This document shows, piece by piece, positions 10,764 to 21,315 of a stretch of DNA of 64,000 bases. The position numbers and the translations under genes are program-made. Each line of letters starts with the position of its first letter. The stretch's first letter is position 1. The notes under the pieces were generated by a model. It ran no database searches. It saw only the letters and a list, made by a program, of their open reading frames with translations, and was not told the DNA's origin. Origin of the DNA: Rhizodiscina lignyota (taxonomy: Eukaryota > Ascomycota > Dothideomycetes > Aulographales > Rhizodiscinaceae). The DNA lies in assembly GCA_010015805.1 (NCBI GenBank), contig ML978133.1:796554-860553 (forward strand), given 5' to 3'.

Positions 10764-12779
10764 ATGGCAGACGACAAGTATGCGGACAAGGGACAGACCG
10801 CGGAGATAGAAGAGAGAATTGAGAATCCCGAACATCACACTGTTGTCGAGAAGGATGATATTCAGGGCGACATCGACGTCGGTGCTCAAGCTCTACAGGG
10901 GCAAGAGCTGAACTTCACGGAGCAAGGTAAGTTCTCAATACTCTTGGGACAGACTGTCGACGTTAACAAGATGTAGAGAACAAACGCATCCTTCGGAAGA
11001 TTGATTGGCGTATTGTTCCTCTTGCCGCCTGGGCATGTGGACTGCAGTTTGTCGATAAGGTGTGCTATTTCGTCCCGTTGCGGAGTAATTCATTTGTTTC
11101 AGTAGGATCTAACATCTGTAAAGTCTGGTCTCGGTGCCGCTGCAACTTATGGTCTTACCGATGATCTTGGTCTCGTTGGTCAGGAATATTCATGGTGTGT
11201 CTCCGTAAGTTGTCCCAAGGACATCGTCTGTCCGTGGTACTGAATTAACGCTTCCACACAGATATTCTACTTTGGTTATTTGGCTGGCGCGTTCTTCTCC
11301 GGCCGTGCCCTCCAATGGTTTCACGCCGGGAAGGTCATCGGAATAGCCTTCTTCCTTTGGGGATGTACATTACTGGGCTGTGTTGGGGTTCACAATTTCT
11401 CAACATTGATGGCCTTGCGCTTCCTGCTCGGGTAAGAAGTTTCGGGTCATTCTTTGTCCGTCCGAGCTAATTGTACATTTGAAAGCATCTTTGAATCTGC
11501 ACTTGTACCTGGTCTCATGCTCATGTAAGGAACCCTCGAACGCTTTCTCGCTCGTGCATTGACAATCTTTTAGTACCACTATGTGGTATACGCCCCAAGA
11601 GCAGCCCTTCCGCTTCGGTTTATGGACTATGACGAATGGTGCCATGCCCGTACCATTCCTTGTCATCTACTATGGCCTTGGTCATGTTGATCACGGTCCA
11701 GTGAGATCCTGGCGCCTGATCTTTCTTCTGATCGGACTGCTCAGTATTGTGACCGGGGTCGTTCTCTACTTCTTTATGCCGGACAACCCAGTGACGGTGA
11801 AGTGGCTGAACGAGCGGGAGAAGGCCATCGCTGTCAAACGCGTCGCGGATTATCAGCTGGGTATCAAGAACTCACACTTCAAGTGGGAGCAATTGAGGGA
11901 GGCCCTCACGGACTACCGATTCTGGATGATGACGCTGCAAATGTTAACCTCCCAAGCTGCGGGTAACGTGACTACTAATTTCCTGGGCATAATTATCAAG
12001 GCAAGTCTACTGAGCTGGGTTGGGAAAAGGAATCAGCTCATCTTTAACTTGTAGGGCTTTGGCTACACTGCATTGAGAGCTCAGCTCTATACTGCGCCAA
12101 ATTACGCGACCCAGGTATGAAGATCCGCAAGTTTAATGGCAATATCTAAACAATTCGAATAGGCTGTCACCCAAATGGTAGTTTCGATACCACCGACCTT
12201 CTTCCGGCCCTTCCGCAATTACAAGCAACCATTAACAGCCGCAGCGAGCATTGTTGCTGTAGCTGGAATCGCCGTACTTTATGTCACTCCAGCAGAACCC
12301 CAATACCAGGGACGCCGTCTTGGTGCCTGTATTATCATCTCCTGCTCTGGAGTGAACTATACTGTCGTCATGTCCGTTATCGGGTCCAACGTGGCTGGCT
12401 TTACCAAGAAACAAGTCACGACTTCAATGGCGTTCTTTATGTATTGCATCGTCAATATTGTCACTCCTCAGACCTTCCTGGGTCGGGAGGCTCCACGATA
12501 TCATACTGGTCTGGGATTCGTGCTCGGGTACGTATGATTTTTACAATTCGTCTCATGTGTTTTGTTTCGCGCGGCTGACTCGTTATGTTTAGAATGTTGT
12601 CTGCTTTCATCACTCTCACAATGGCCACATGGCTTGTCTTCAGAGTGGAGAACGCTCGGCGGGATAAGCTGGCACTGACCGACCCCGACTATACGACTGG
12701 GCAAGATAATGAAGATCTTCTGTCGGGCCTCCGAGATGAGACGGACCGTCAGAACAACCACTTCCGCTACTCCGGCTAA
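10764..12779 (+). CDS. Dal5-type MFS permease (anion:cation symporter family)
   Basis: Nine exons: 10764..10926, 10977..11059, 11106 (or 11124)..11204, 11262..11431, 11486..11524, 11574..12000, 12055..12114, 12163..12527, 12593..12779, giving about 530 aa. All junctions keep frame. The sequence follows the allantoate-permease family: LRKIDWRIVPLAAW before helix 1, GFTKK between helices, twelve predicted membrane helices, and the C-terminal VENARRDKLALTDPDY. The family imports allantoate, nicotinate, tartrate and other organic anions; the substrate here is unknown. Intron 6 (12001-12054) starts GCAAGT, a GC-AG intron. The acceptor of intron 2 is ambiguous (11106 or 11124, both in frame). It could import the product of the neighbouring esterase. 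Confidence 0.88.
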
Positions 12780-13475
12780 GGAAGCATAAGATACGGCACC
12801 TGATAACCGTTCTACGGCTCACGACATCATGGTTGGGAGAAGCGGGCTGCGATAAGATCGCACGATTTGCTGTGACAGTGCCTTAAGTATTTGATTTTTG
12901 TCTATGGCGATCTGATGAATCATAATTGTCTCAAAATGCGGAAGAATTGCGAATGACAACATCATTGACAGTGTTCTTCCAGCTGATTCTATCTATTCTT
13001 GAATAAGTAAATCTCTGTTCTTTGGAAAAGTGCCGAATACGTGTTAGGTATGTGCTGTTAATAACCGGCAATCCTGAAGTCGCACCAAATATCAAGTTCT
13101 TGTTTATCTCATCAATGTGATTGACTATTGCAGCAGCGACACGCCTCTGGAAGTAGCAGCAGGTACTGATTTTCAGCTCCGCAAGATTGCTAGCACCAAG
13201 GAGCCGATTGCCTTGTGCAATCCAATAGTTACCTAGCTAATGGGCATAACGGCCACAGAAACGGCGAACTCGATCAAGAATCGCCGCGAACGCAGACATT
13301 AACGCTGTACTGATACTTTGTAGGCCCTCTGGAACAATCCCAAGATCCCCGAACTATAACTCGTCCATTGCGGATTCCAAGCACAGAGATTATAAGTACA
13401 GGGCTCTTACTGAGACATGCAGAGAAATTTTTGGATCGGAGACAGTACTGCTACCGTAGATCCGGGAGGGGTACA
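12780..13475. other. Intergenic between convergent genes, nothing recognised
   Basis: 696 bp between the permease stop and the FAD oxidoreductase stop. Only 3' UTRs are expected. Confidence 0.4.
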
Positions 13476-15208
13476 TTATAGCCTGCTGGGAACTACGTCA
13501 ATCTTCTCAGGCCGCACAACATCTCGTGGATCTGCCGGTGGAAGCTGTGGTATTGGCAGATTCAATTCCGTCGCGACTGCACGAGCAGCCCAATAGCCAG
13601 TTACGAATGCGAGCGCAAGACCTCCAGCGTATTGCGAATTACTGAACCCACCGGCGTCCACACCAGCAACTAGCAGTCCTGAAATCGGTTGTTTGTCTGC
13701 GGTTAATGCGCGACCTGCAGTGTCGATTGCAATGCCGCCGTATGTAAAAGTTATGCTGAGGAAAAGGGATGTGAGCAAGAGGAAAATTCACGAAGTGTGA
13801 CGCTACGGAATGTAGGTCACTTACGATGGCTGCACTTCCATAGCCCAGAACGGACCCTCCCCTTCTACGAGCGGAGCAGGCGGTGCAAGTATTCTTCCCA
13901 CTGGTGCGTCGAGAACTGCTTCAGAATGCCTCATTCCAACTTTGCGATGATACTGTTCGAGAGTTCGCCGGACCTGTGCACCGTCTACACTCCAGCTATC
14001 TAGTGTACTGACGAGCTCATCTAACGTTTGAGCGCCAGCAACATTGCAACCGTGCTCGCGTGCCGTCTGGAGACGGTCTACGTTTCCACCATTGGGGAAG
14101 AGCGCTCCGAGGCAGTGCTGGAGTCGCGTTTTCTCGCTGTTCAGGACATTAGTGACAAAGACCGGGAACGGCACGGTCTATTGCGAGTTTGGTGAGTACT
14201 CACTTGAACAACAGGAATCCGCGACGGTTCGTCTGCTTCGCAAGATATTGGTTGATTACTTCGTCGCCGAGTGTCTCATCTACGAAACGTCGACCGTATT
14301 CATTGATGAGCAGACAATACTTACTCTCTATTCATCCGTTAGCAGTTATAGATTTTCATTCTCGTCAAGACATACGATATTGAGCAAGTGGTAAATATTG
14401 TTTCGGGTCAACTTCTTCTGATCGAACTGGACCAGCAAACAAATGCCCGTAATAGGTGTCCATTCCTCGACTTGTGCCCGCGCCCACTGCAGTCGCAAGA
14501 TTTAAGCCATCTCCCACAGATCCAGGATTGGAACGTACGAAGATGTTGCTCCCTCCCGGTCCAAGATGCGCTGACTTGAGCTGCGGCGAGCCTTGGAATC
14601 CTCCCGTAGACAATACGGTCACTTTGGCGTTCACTTCGATATACTCGGATCTACTCTCCTGCAAAAAGTTACGCTTCACAATTGCTCCGGTGATGCGAGA
14701 ACCATGGATCCCGGGCATCTCTTGGGTGAGTTTGATGATTTGGGTATTTAGGAATATTTCGGAGCCGGTATTACTATTCTGTATACGCCGTTGGTGCAGC
14801 TTATGGAGGTGTGGGATCTTAATAGGATAGCCAATTCCAATAGTCATGATCGGTTCGAACTTTGGCGACGTTGGTACACCCATGAGTCTCATCCATTGGA
14901 CGGCTGGTAGGTAATCTTCCATCCAGGTATGCTGCAAGCCGGGATCGCCGTCTGGAACCCACGACCTTAAGCTCTCGTAGCTTTTCGGCGCCCAGCTAAG
15001 GAAACGGTCGTAAGTACCTAAAATCTTGACCAATTAAGAGAGAAATGAGAACATACAACATGCCAGCGGAATAGGCTGAGGACCCGCCAACTTGAGACAG
15101 CTTCTCGACAACAAGCACTTTTGCGCCAGCCTCTGCAGCAAATGCTGCACATGACATGCCAGACATGCCACCGCCACAAACCAGGACGTCGACAGAAATG
15201 GCCTTCAT
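13476..15208 (-). CDS. FAD-dependent oxidoreductase, fumarate reductase / 3-ketosteroid dehydrogenase type, C-terminal SRL
   Basis: Exons complement(13476..13755, 13825..14136, 14204..14327, 14376..14995, 15057..15208) give 495 aa with every junction in frame. The N-terminal dinucleotide fold has CGGGMSGMS (Gly12-14, Gly17) then VVEK and GGSSAYSAGM. The substrate domain has LLINEYGRRFVDE, and the C-terminal FAD segment has GLLVAGVDAGG and YAGGLALAFVTG. This is the FAD_binding_2 family, whose members reduce or desaturate C=C bonds beside carbonyl or carboxyl groups. The protein ends DVVPSRL; SRL is a recognised variant of the peroxisomal PTS1 signal, so a peroxisomal location is plausible. It lies 358 bp from a TIM-barrel enzyme gene on the same strand. 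Substrate unknown. Confidence 0.88.
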
Positions 15209-15566
15209 TTTTCCTTTAAAAGAAACTCCGATGCTATAAATGACGGTAAAGAATTGGGGCAGAGAATGAGAAGGTTCAACCACCAATGTTATTTTGGGCC
15301 GAATTGATGCATTCGCGAGCTTTAAGAAATAAGTACCTAGCAGCTAAAATACCATACCTTATTGCCGTGCAGAACACAAACCGTGTTGGTATGGTTTGGA
15401 TTGGTGGGGAAGTATTTCCCGTTTGGAGTCCGGTGCATTAATTTGAGAGGCCGCCGCCGGACCAATACTGAGCGCGGACTTTTATGGAATGTGACAGCCT
15501 CAACCGTATTGTATAGAGAACAATATCGCTATTCTCATTGAATATGCGGAATGTATATGACTACGG
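15209..15566. other. Intergenic, promoter of the FAD oxidoreductase
   Basis: 358 bp between the FAD gene start and the stop of the TIM-barrel gene, both on minus. No motif was recognised with confidence. Confidence 0.35.
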
Positions 15567-16785
15567 CTACAATTTTCCACCTGTAATCCGATTGAGAAAT
15601 AGAACTAACTGCGAGTTCGAGAGCGACTTACGAGCAAGAGTGCCTTCTAATCCGCAACTAGCAGCAACATTGTGCCATGATGCCATTCCACGCTTCGCCC
15701 ATTCATCCGGAACTCTACAATACGTACAGCGTCAGTAAATAAGACACAGGTTAAAATGAGAGGTCTCAGTCTTACGAAGGGCTTGGCTTCCACAATTCCA
15801 AGTGAAATACTTCCATTGAGACCCATCCTCGATATCCAATGTCGAAGATCGCCTTCGCTACATCAAGTGCAGGCAACGTACCGCCGTGCTGAGGCTCGCA
15901 GGGGAAGATACGACAATTCCGAGACTGTGTCATAAACGGCGGCTGCTTCAAATCTCGCATGGGATAGCCTTTCTGCTCTGGGTCTGCAACAGTCGCATCG
16001 CTTAATTGGAAATACCCAATGTCGCCAGCTTTGACGGTCCTCTTCAATTCTTCCAAGCTCTGTTTCAATCTCTGTGAAGCATCCGGCCGGACGGGAGAGG
16101 AAGCATTGAATGGATCTCCCGCCTCCTTCGCTGCGATGTGAAAGGTGTCCATGCAAAATCTAACATTCGGGAGATTAACTAAGGCAAGAATGTCGCGCAT
16201 TTGCTGCCATGTGTTGATGTGGATGCCCCATGCCACTGCTTCGTACGCAACAATCAAGTCATACTTTTGAGCCAGATGACCAAGCCGCTTCAAGTTTTCG
16301 GCGATCTTGTGGTAATCAGAAGTGAGCGGTTTTCGTATTGGATAGATGCATGATGGAATCTAGAAGCACAGTCAGTCGACTGGAAATGAAATTGAGAAAC
16401 ACTCTCTGACTTGGAAGATTGAAGCCCGAAGTATGTTGCAGACCTGGCACCACAATTCAGCTTCCTTGAGGCGAGCTTCAATGTCTTCTGGATCAGCGAG
16501 CGAATCATAGAACCCAAAAGGGTTCACTGCAATGATTTCCAATGACAATGAATCTGCTTTCTTGACAACATCGCGAGCGGCGGCGCGCAAACGTTCGGCA
16601 TGAGAGGGTTCTCCTGAAAACGCGCCGGAAGTGGCGTGTGCTTCAAGACACTCCCAAGCCACCTCCACGCCATCGAAACCATGCGCCCGAGCTGCCTCCA
16701 TCTTGCGATGAATGCCATGACCGGCAGCAGACTTGCCGAGAGAGTTCGTGCTAATAGCAATGCGTATATCAGAGGACTGGACCAT
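15567..16785 (-). CDS. TIM-barrel isomerase/dehydratase, 3-dehydroshikimate dehydratase-like (copy 1)
   Basis: Exons complement(15567..15580, 15632..15714, 15776..16359, 16411..16785) give 351 aa. The N-terminus (IAISTNSLGKSAAGHGIHRK) and GFDGVEVAWE match the AP-endonuclease-2/xylose-isomerase-like fold and especially fungal 3-dehydroshikimate dehydratases. The four metal ligands expected for this fold are visible: Glu165 (AYEAVAWG), Asp196 (CMDTFHI), Gln243 (YFQLSDA) and Glu308 (SMEVFHLE). CRIFPCEPQHGG near residue 275 is shared in pattern with copy 2 at 23653. The last exon is only 14 nt and yields a terminal ARGKL; reading through that intron would also end in GKL. Activity could be dehydratase, or sugar or keto-acid isomerase. 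Divergent from the SDR gene. Confidence 0.85.
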
Positions 16786-17048
16786 TTTCGCTGCTCTCGC
16801 GTTCGAACAGAAACTCGTCAGTTGCCTCCTGATATGTCGATGAGACTCCGGTCGACAAATTTTGCGACCGGACGCGTCCGACGCGTTAAGCACTCACGGG
16901 TATCTCATTTCATCAGCATACAGCCGAGTGCAGTGGAAAAAGCGCGGCGTCTATAATCAGAGTCCCGTGAATGTTCTGAGGCTTTTCAAAATGGCGTCAG
17001 ACAGCAGATTGCGGTGTTTGAAGAAACGATCAATCATCCCCGTCCGCA
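16786..17048. promoter_or_regulatory. Bidirectional promoter region
   Basis: 263 bp between the divergent starts of the TIM-barrel gene (16785, minus) and the short-chain dehydrogenase (17049, plus). The short spacing suggests co-regulation. No binding site was identified with confidence. Confidence 0.5.
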
Positions 17049-18206
17049 ATGCCTCTTCGAGCGAAAGTCAATTTTCCTGGTACCGTGGCGGCCGCAGCAA
17101 GCCCGCGAGTTGTAATCGTGACAGGTTTGCAAGCCTTCTGTATAGAAGTTGAGTCCGTTCTGATAACAAGGGTACAGGTGGTGCGGACGGGTTTGGGTCG
17201 GCCATCGTTGATCGGTTTAGTAAAGAAGGCTGCAAAGTCATCTTCCTCGATCTTGATAAAGTAAAAGGGCCCGCCAAAGCTCAGTCCAACAGTAATTTAC
17301 ACTTCATCTTCGGCAATGTGGCACGTCGTGAATGCTGGCAAGAGGCATTGGATTTCGCGAAAAAGCAGTACGGAAGGCTTGACGTCGTTGTCAATAATGC
17401 CGGTACGGACAATCCTCACCTTAGTCCTGCGGCAATCATGTTAATTTTTTTAAATCACAGGGATTACATACGAGCCTTCAGTACGTCCATCCGTACGTTT
17501 GCGTGTGATATGAAGCTCACAAAGTCGGTAGCAAGTGCACACGAAATCGATCGAGTTGTACGAAAAGGTCTTCGATGTGAACGTCAAAGTACATAGGCCG
17601 TTTGTTGCCGCTGAGGTTCCTTTCTGACTTCTTTCTCAGTCGGTGTTCCTTAGTGCTCAAGTGATATGTCCATTCATGCTAGAGCAAGGGAGTGGAGCTT
17701 TTATAAATATCACGAGGTGTGTTAAGAGCAATGCGAATTAACCACGGCAGCTCACCAAGAAATTCAAAGCACGGGATGCACTCGCCCAAGGCCAGGATTT
17801 GCCTTCTACAATGCCTCGAAAGCTGCAGTTCACGTAAAATTGCTCTCAATTGACGCAAAGCCTCAAAGCTGATCACGAGGTAGCTCGCTTCAAAGACTAT
17901 GGCCCTCGAATACGCGCCCACCATCCGTTTCAATTGTATTTGTCCTGCAGTGGGAAATACGGCAATGCAAGTGGCCTCGCATCTACCAAAGTAAAACCAC
18001 TAACGAAACTTTCTCAAAGGCTGCAGAAGAGCATCGGAAACGATGATCAATCTGCAGAGCGCCTGCGGAAGCTGGAGATGATGCTGCCTATGGGAAGGGT
18101 CACGGAACCTGAAGATATCGCTAATGCTGCTTGGTATCTGGGCTCGGAGCAAAGCTCGTTTGTCACTGGGACCATGCTTGAGGTCGATGGCGGACGAGGT
18201 GTGTGA
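17049..18206 (+). CDS. Short-chain dehydrogenase/reductase (SDR), eight exons
   Basis: Exons 17049..17124, 17178..17402, 17461..17480, 17532..17588, 17640..17716, 17770..17833, 17884..17966, 18020..18206 give 262 aa. At first sight the locus looks frameshifted, but these junctions restore a complete classical SDR: VVIVTGGADGFGSA (cofactor loop), NNAG, the catalytic Ser in INITS, Tyr and Lys in FYNASK (YxxxK), and the C-terminal LGSEQSSFVTG and LEVDGG. Intron 7 (17967-18019) begins GCAAGT, a GC-AG intron, and exon 3 is only 20 nt. NAD(P)-dependent alcohol/ketone oxidoreduction is expected; substrate unknown. The N-terminal exon is the least certain part. Confidence 0.85.
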
Positions 18207-18626
18207 CATGAACGTAATCCATCTTCTTGTTGTCGGAGTAGCACATTTAATAGATCATCTACCCCTACAGACTCACAAAATGCAGGCGTTCGAATTGAAC
18301 TCAGGGCGATGAGCTTGAACGAGGAGATCACGACTTTGCCTTCAGCGACGATAGCTGTCACGAAAATGGTTTTTGTAACACATACTAATTATTACCCCGT
18401 ATACCGTATCGTTACTCACGAAAGCTTAACTAAGTAGCCGCTAAGAGTTTACTAGTCTACCAGGGGCCTCCCACTCATACTCCGCATTAACCCCACCTCA
18501 CGCGAATATGTTCGATGAACAAAGATTAGCTTGGGATAGTTGGCACCTAAAGGAAGGTTTCTCATAGTATTACTCTTCTCTTGTCACGTCCAAAAATAAA
18601 GCTGGTTGTCCAGTGTGCTTTAACAC
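18207..18626. promoter_or_regulatory. Intergenic, promoter of the Zn2Cys6 regulator
   Basis: 420 bp between the SDR stop and the transcription factor start, both on +. Contains ccgtataccgta around 18398-18409. Nothing else recognised. Confidence 0.35.
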
Positions 18627-21204
18627 ATGACAACGGAGATTCAGGAGTCTTCGCCCTCGGCGAAACGGCGTTCGTCAACTTCAACGCCCGCAGCATGCGA
18701 AGCATGTCGAAAATTGAAAGTACGTCTGCCATGATTGAACGGCAGACTCTGTAGTAACTGGAATCGTGTAGATGAGATGTATCAGGGTCGAAGGTGCCGA
18801 TACAAGACCGGGACCCGTCGATCCCTGCGACCGATGTAAACGCAATAAACGACCCTGTATCATCCCAAAGCCGCGTCCTCTGGGTCGTAAACATGGAGCA
18901 CTCGGTCGATACCAAGGCATCGAGAAGGCAGTCCGCAAAATCAAAACCGAGCTACGGAAAGCGCAAGCGTCAGGTGATGATGTCCTCAGCCTTCCAGGAC
19001 TGGCAGATTTTGTTTCGAGCGAAGGCGACATGCGCGATATTCTGCTTTCGGATAATGCTACTCAAATACAGGATGATTCTCCGACACATCAAGATGAGAA
19101 TCAATCTTCGCGGGCCGTGAATCCACGCCCCACTTCGTCATACTCGAATGATTCATTTCAAGAGGATGCAGCACTTGTTCAAAATCCCAGTGAGAGACGG
19201 CCACACCAGCACAACGAAGAGCCTATCAGCAATCCCCTAGGCCTCGTGGCAGATGCATCTGGAGAAGCACAGGCCCAAGTAAGGCAATCCGTAGCTTCAG
19301 GAACTTCTCCAGTATCAATTGGATCAAGCACTCGACAGACGGCCTTTGCCCAGGAGAGCGAGCCTCGAAGTCTGGCCCGGCACTTGTTGAGAAGGCCTGG
19401 ATATGTATCACTTGGCCTGAAGTTGAGCAGAGAAAGCCTCGAGCTAGGCTTGGATACCCTCTTTGCTCATGCTGGCCTCACGTGTCGATATTCCGACTAT
19501 TTTACTCCTGCAGATACCAATCAACCTCGCGACACGGGGCCGGATTTAGACCCAGTTGACTTAGGCCTGGTAACCATGGAGGAAGCACATTATCTATTCC
19601 CAATGTAAGTTAAACAATGTCTCATTAAGAACACCTTACAAGTACAGTACTCATTTCGTCTTCCCAGGTATTTCGCTCGTCTTCACCCTTTCAACGGCAT
19701 TCTTGACCCAATCTTGCATACGCCAGAATTTGTACGATCTCGTTCAGCATTGCTCTTCACGTGGATTCTGGCTATCACTTCCCAGTTTGACCACGCTTCA
19801 AGTTCGATGGCTAAGAGGTTACGGCTGCACGGAGAGAACTTATCAAAACATGTCCATGCACACGGATTCAAGTCAGTCGAAATTGCGCAAGGATACTACG
19901 TCTCACTACTCTCCGCTACACCTGCAAAGACAATGTCAGAGGAACGGTCATGGATCTACACAAACTATGCCTTCGGCATGGCCGCTGAACTGGTTTTTGA
20001 TCATCAGTCTCGACCGCAGAATTCCCTTACACCACGAAGGCGAACGAGAACTTCCTCTCCTTTGCCTCTCTCAAGTGCGCAGGAGAGTGGAATGGCAAGA
20101 TCAATCGGTGCAATACGTGATCCAAATATCAACATTTCTGAGGATCCCTATCGCCCTCAACGGCTTGCCAGAAACCGTGAGCGGACTTGGCTGAGAATCC
20201 TCTTGTGGGAAAGAGCGCACAGTGCAGCTCGAGGCAGGATGAGTTCTTTTCCCGACACTGAGATAACACTCCGGATCGAAGACTGGTGGACACATCCTCT
20301 CGCGCTACCAGAAGACAGATATACGTGTGCCTTTATTTTGCTGCGACGACAATTGGCACGGTTGCACGATGAGATAAGACGACAGGCCGAATTTTCGCAC
20401 ATCAATCATCATTGGGTGCGAGATCTTGTTGATTCTACTCTTAGGCCCTGGCGACAGACGTGGCTGGCACCCCCGGATGCTTTCACGACCCCGACTGCCG
20501 ACCAAGTTGCCAATCTCTATCTGAGCTACGTCTACATGCATGGCAGACTCTGGACCTTATCATTCGCATTACATGGACCCACAAGCGGACGTGAGGACTC
20601 TTATGCAATCAAAGAAGATTGCTTCGAAGCGGCAGTCAGCTGCTGCGAAATTGCTGTCCGAGACCTGCAACAAGTTGGAGAGCCCATCTACTGCATGTTA
20701 GCACCAACTTGGGCCATGATTTCGTACGCTGCTGTTCTCGCACTGAAGCTGTTCCCCATGCTACATGGCAATCGAGCTGGCTATGAGGTTGAACTTCTCG
20801 CGCTCATCTCACAAGTTGCACTGCAACTGGAGCGCGCAGGAACAACGCCAACGCATCGCTTTGGCATCTCAGCACTTCTTGGGCAACACCTGTTCTTAAT
20901 ACTACGCAACAGGGCAAATGTGTTGAAAGAGCTAGCGAAGAATGGCAAAGATGGGGAGGAGCGCCAAAGTGCTGCGGCTGGCGAATGGCAGGCTCTGCAT
21001 AGACATGGTCTTCAGCACTTGCCCAACGAACAGCAGACGGAGAGATTGAACGACCCGCCACTGCTCTTCGATCCGCTCGTTTCAGCATTCGACCCATTTC
21101 TGACTGGCCCGCCTCTACCAGGCGAAGAGGAGTTTGCCCCTGATGACGCGTTTAGCGAAATGATTCGTGAATGGTTCGGTCAAGGCTTTGGAGGGGTTAT
21201 TTGA
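18627..21204 (+). CDS. Zn2Cys6 fungal transcription factor
   Basis: Exons 18627..18719, 18772..19604, 19668..21204 give 820 aa. The Gal4-type binuclear cluster uses Cys24, Cys27, Cys34, Cys50, Cys53 and Cys60 (CEACRKLKMRC then CDRCKRNKRPC). The 15-residue loop between the third and fourth Cys is longer than usual. A basic linker and predicted coiled coil follow (KAVRKIKTELRKAQ, about residues 90-110). The middle region carries the fungal-specific regulatory domain (ILDPILHTPEFVRSRSALL; AQGYYVSL). It sits centrally in the catabolic island, between the SDR and the OYE gene, so it is the natural candidate for the local pathway regulator. That role is inference only. Confidence 0.9.
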
Positions 21205-21315
21205 TGGGGAACTAAATCTATAAATTCTCTAGATGTCTCATTGGGCACCTTCTGTATACGCACACCTGTACAGCAATGATCTATTTCGGGTTCTATTCCA
21301 ACGCGAGCGCCTCCT

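Noticed and set aside
17400-18000. SDR read as a pseudogene with frameshifts and stops
   Set aside because: All stops fall in introns. Eight exons with consistent phases rebuild a full SDR of 262 aa.
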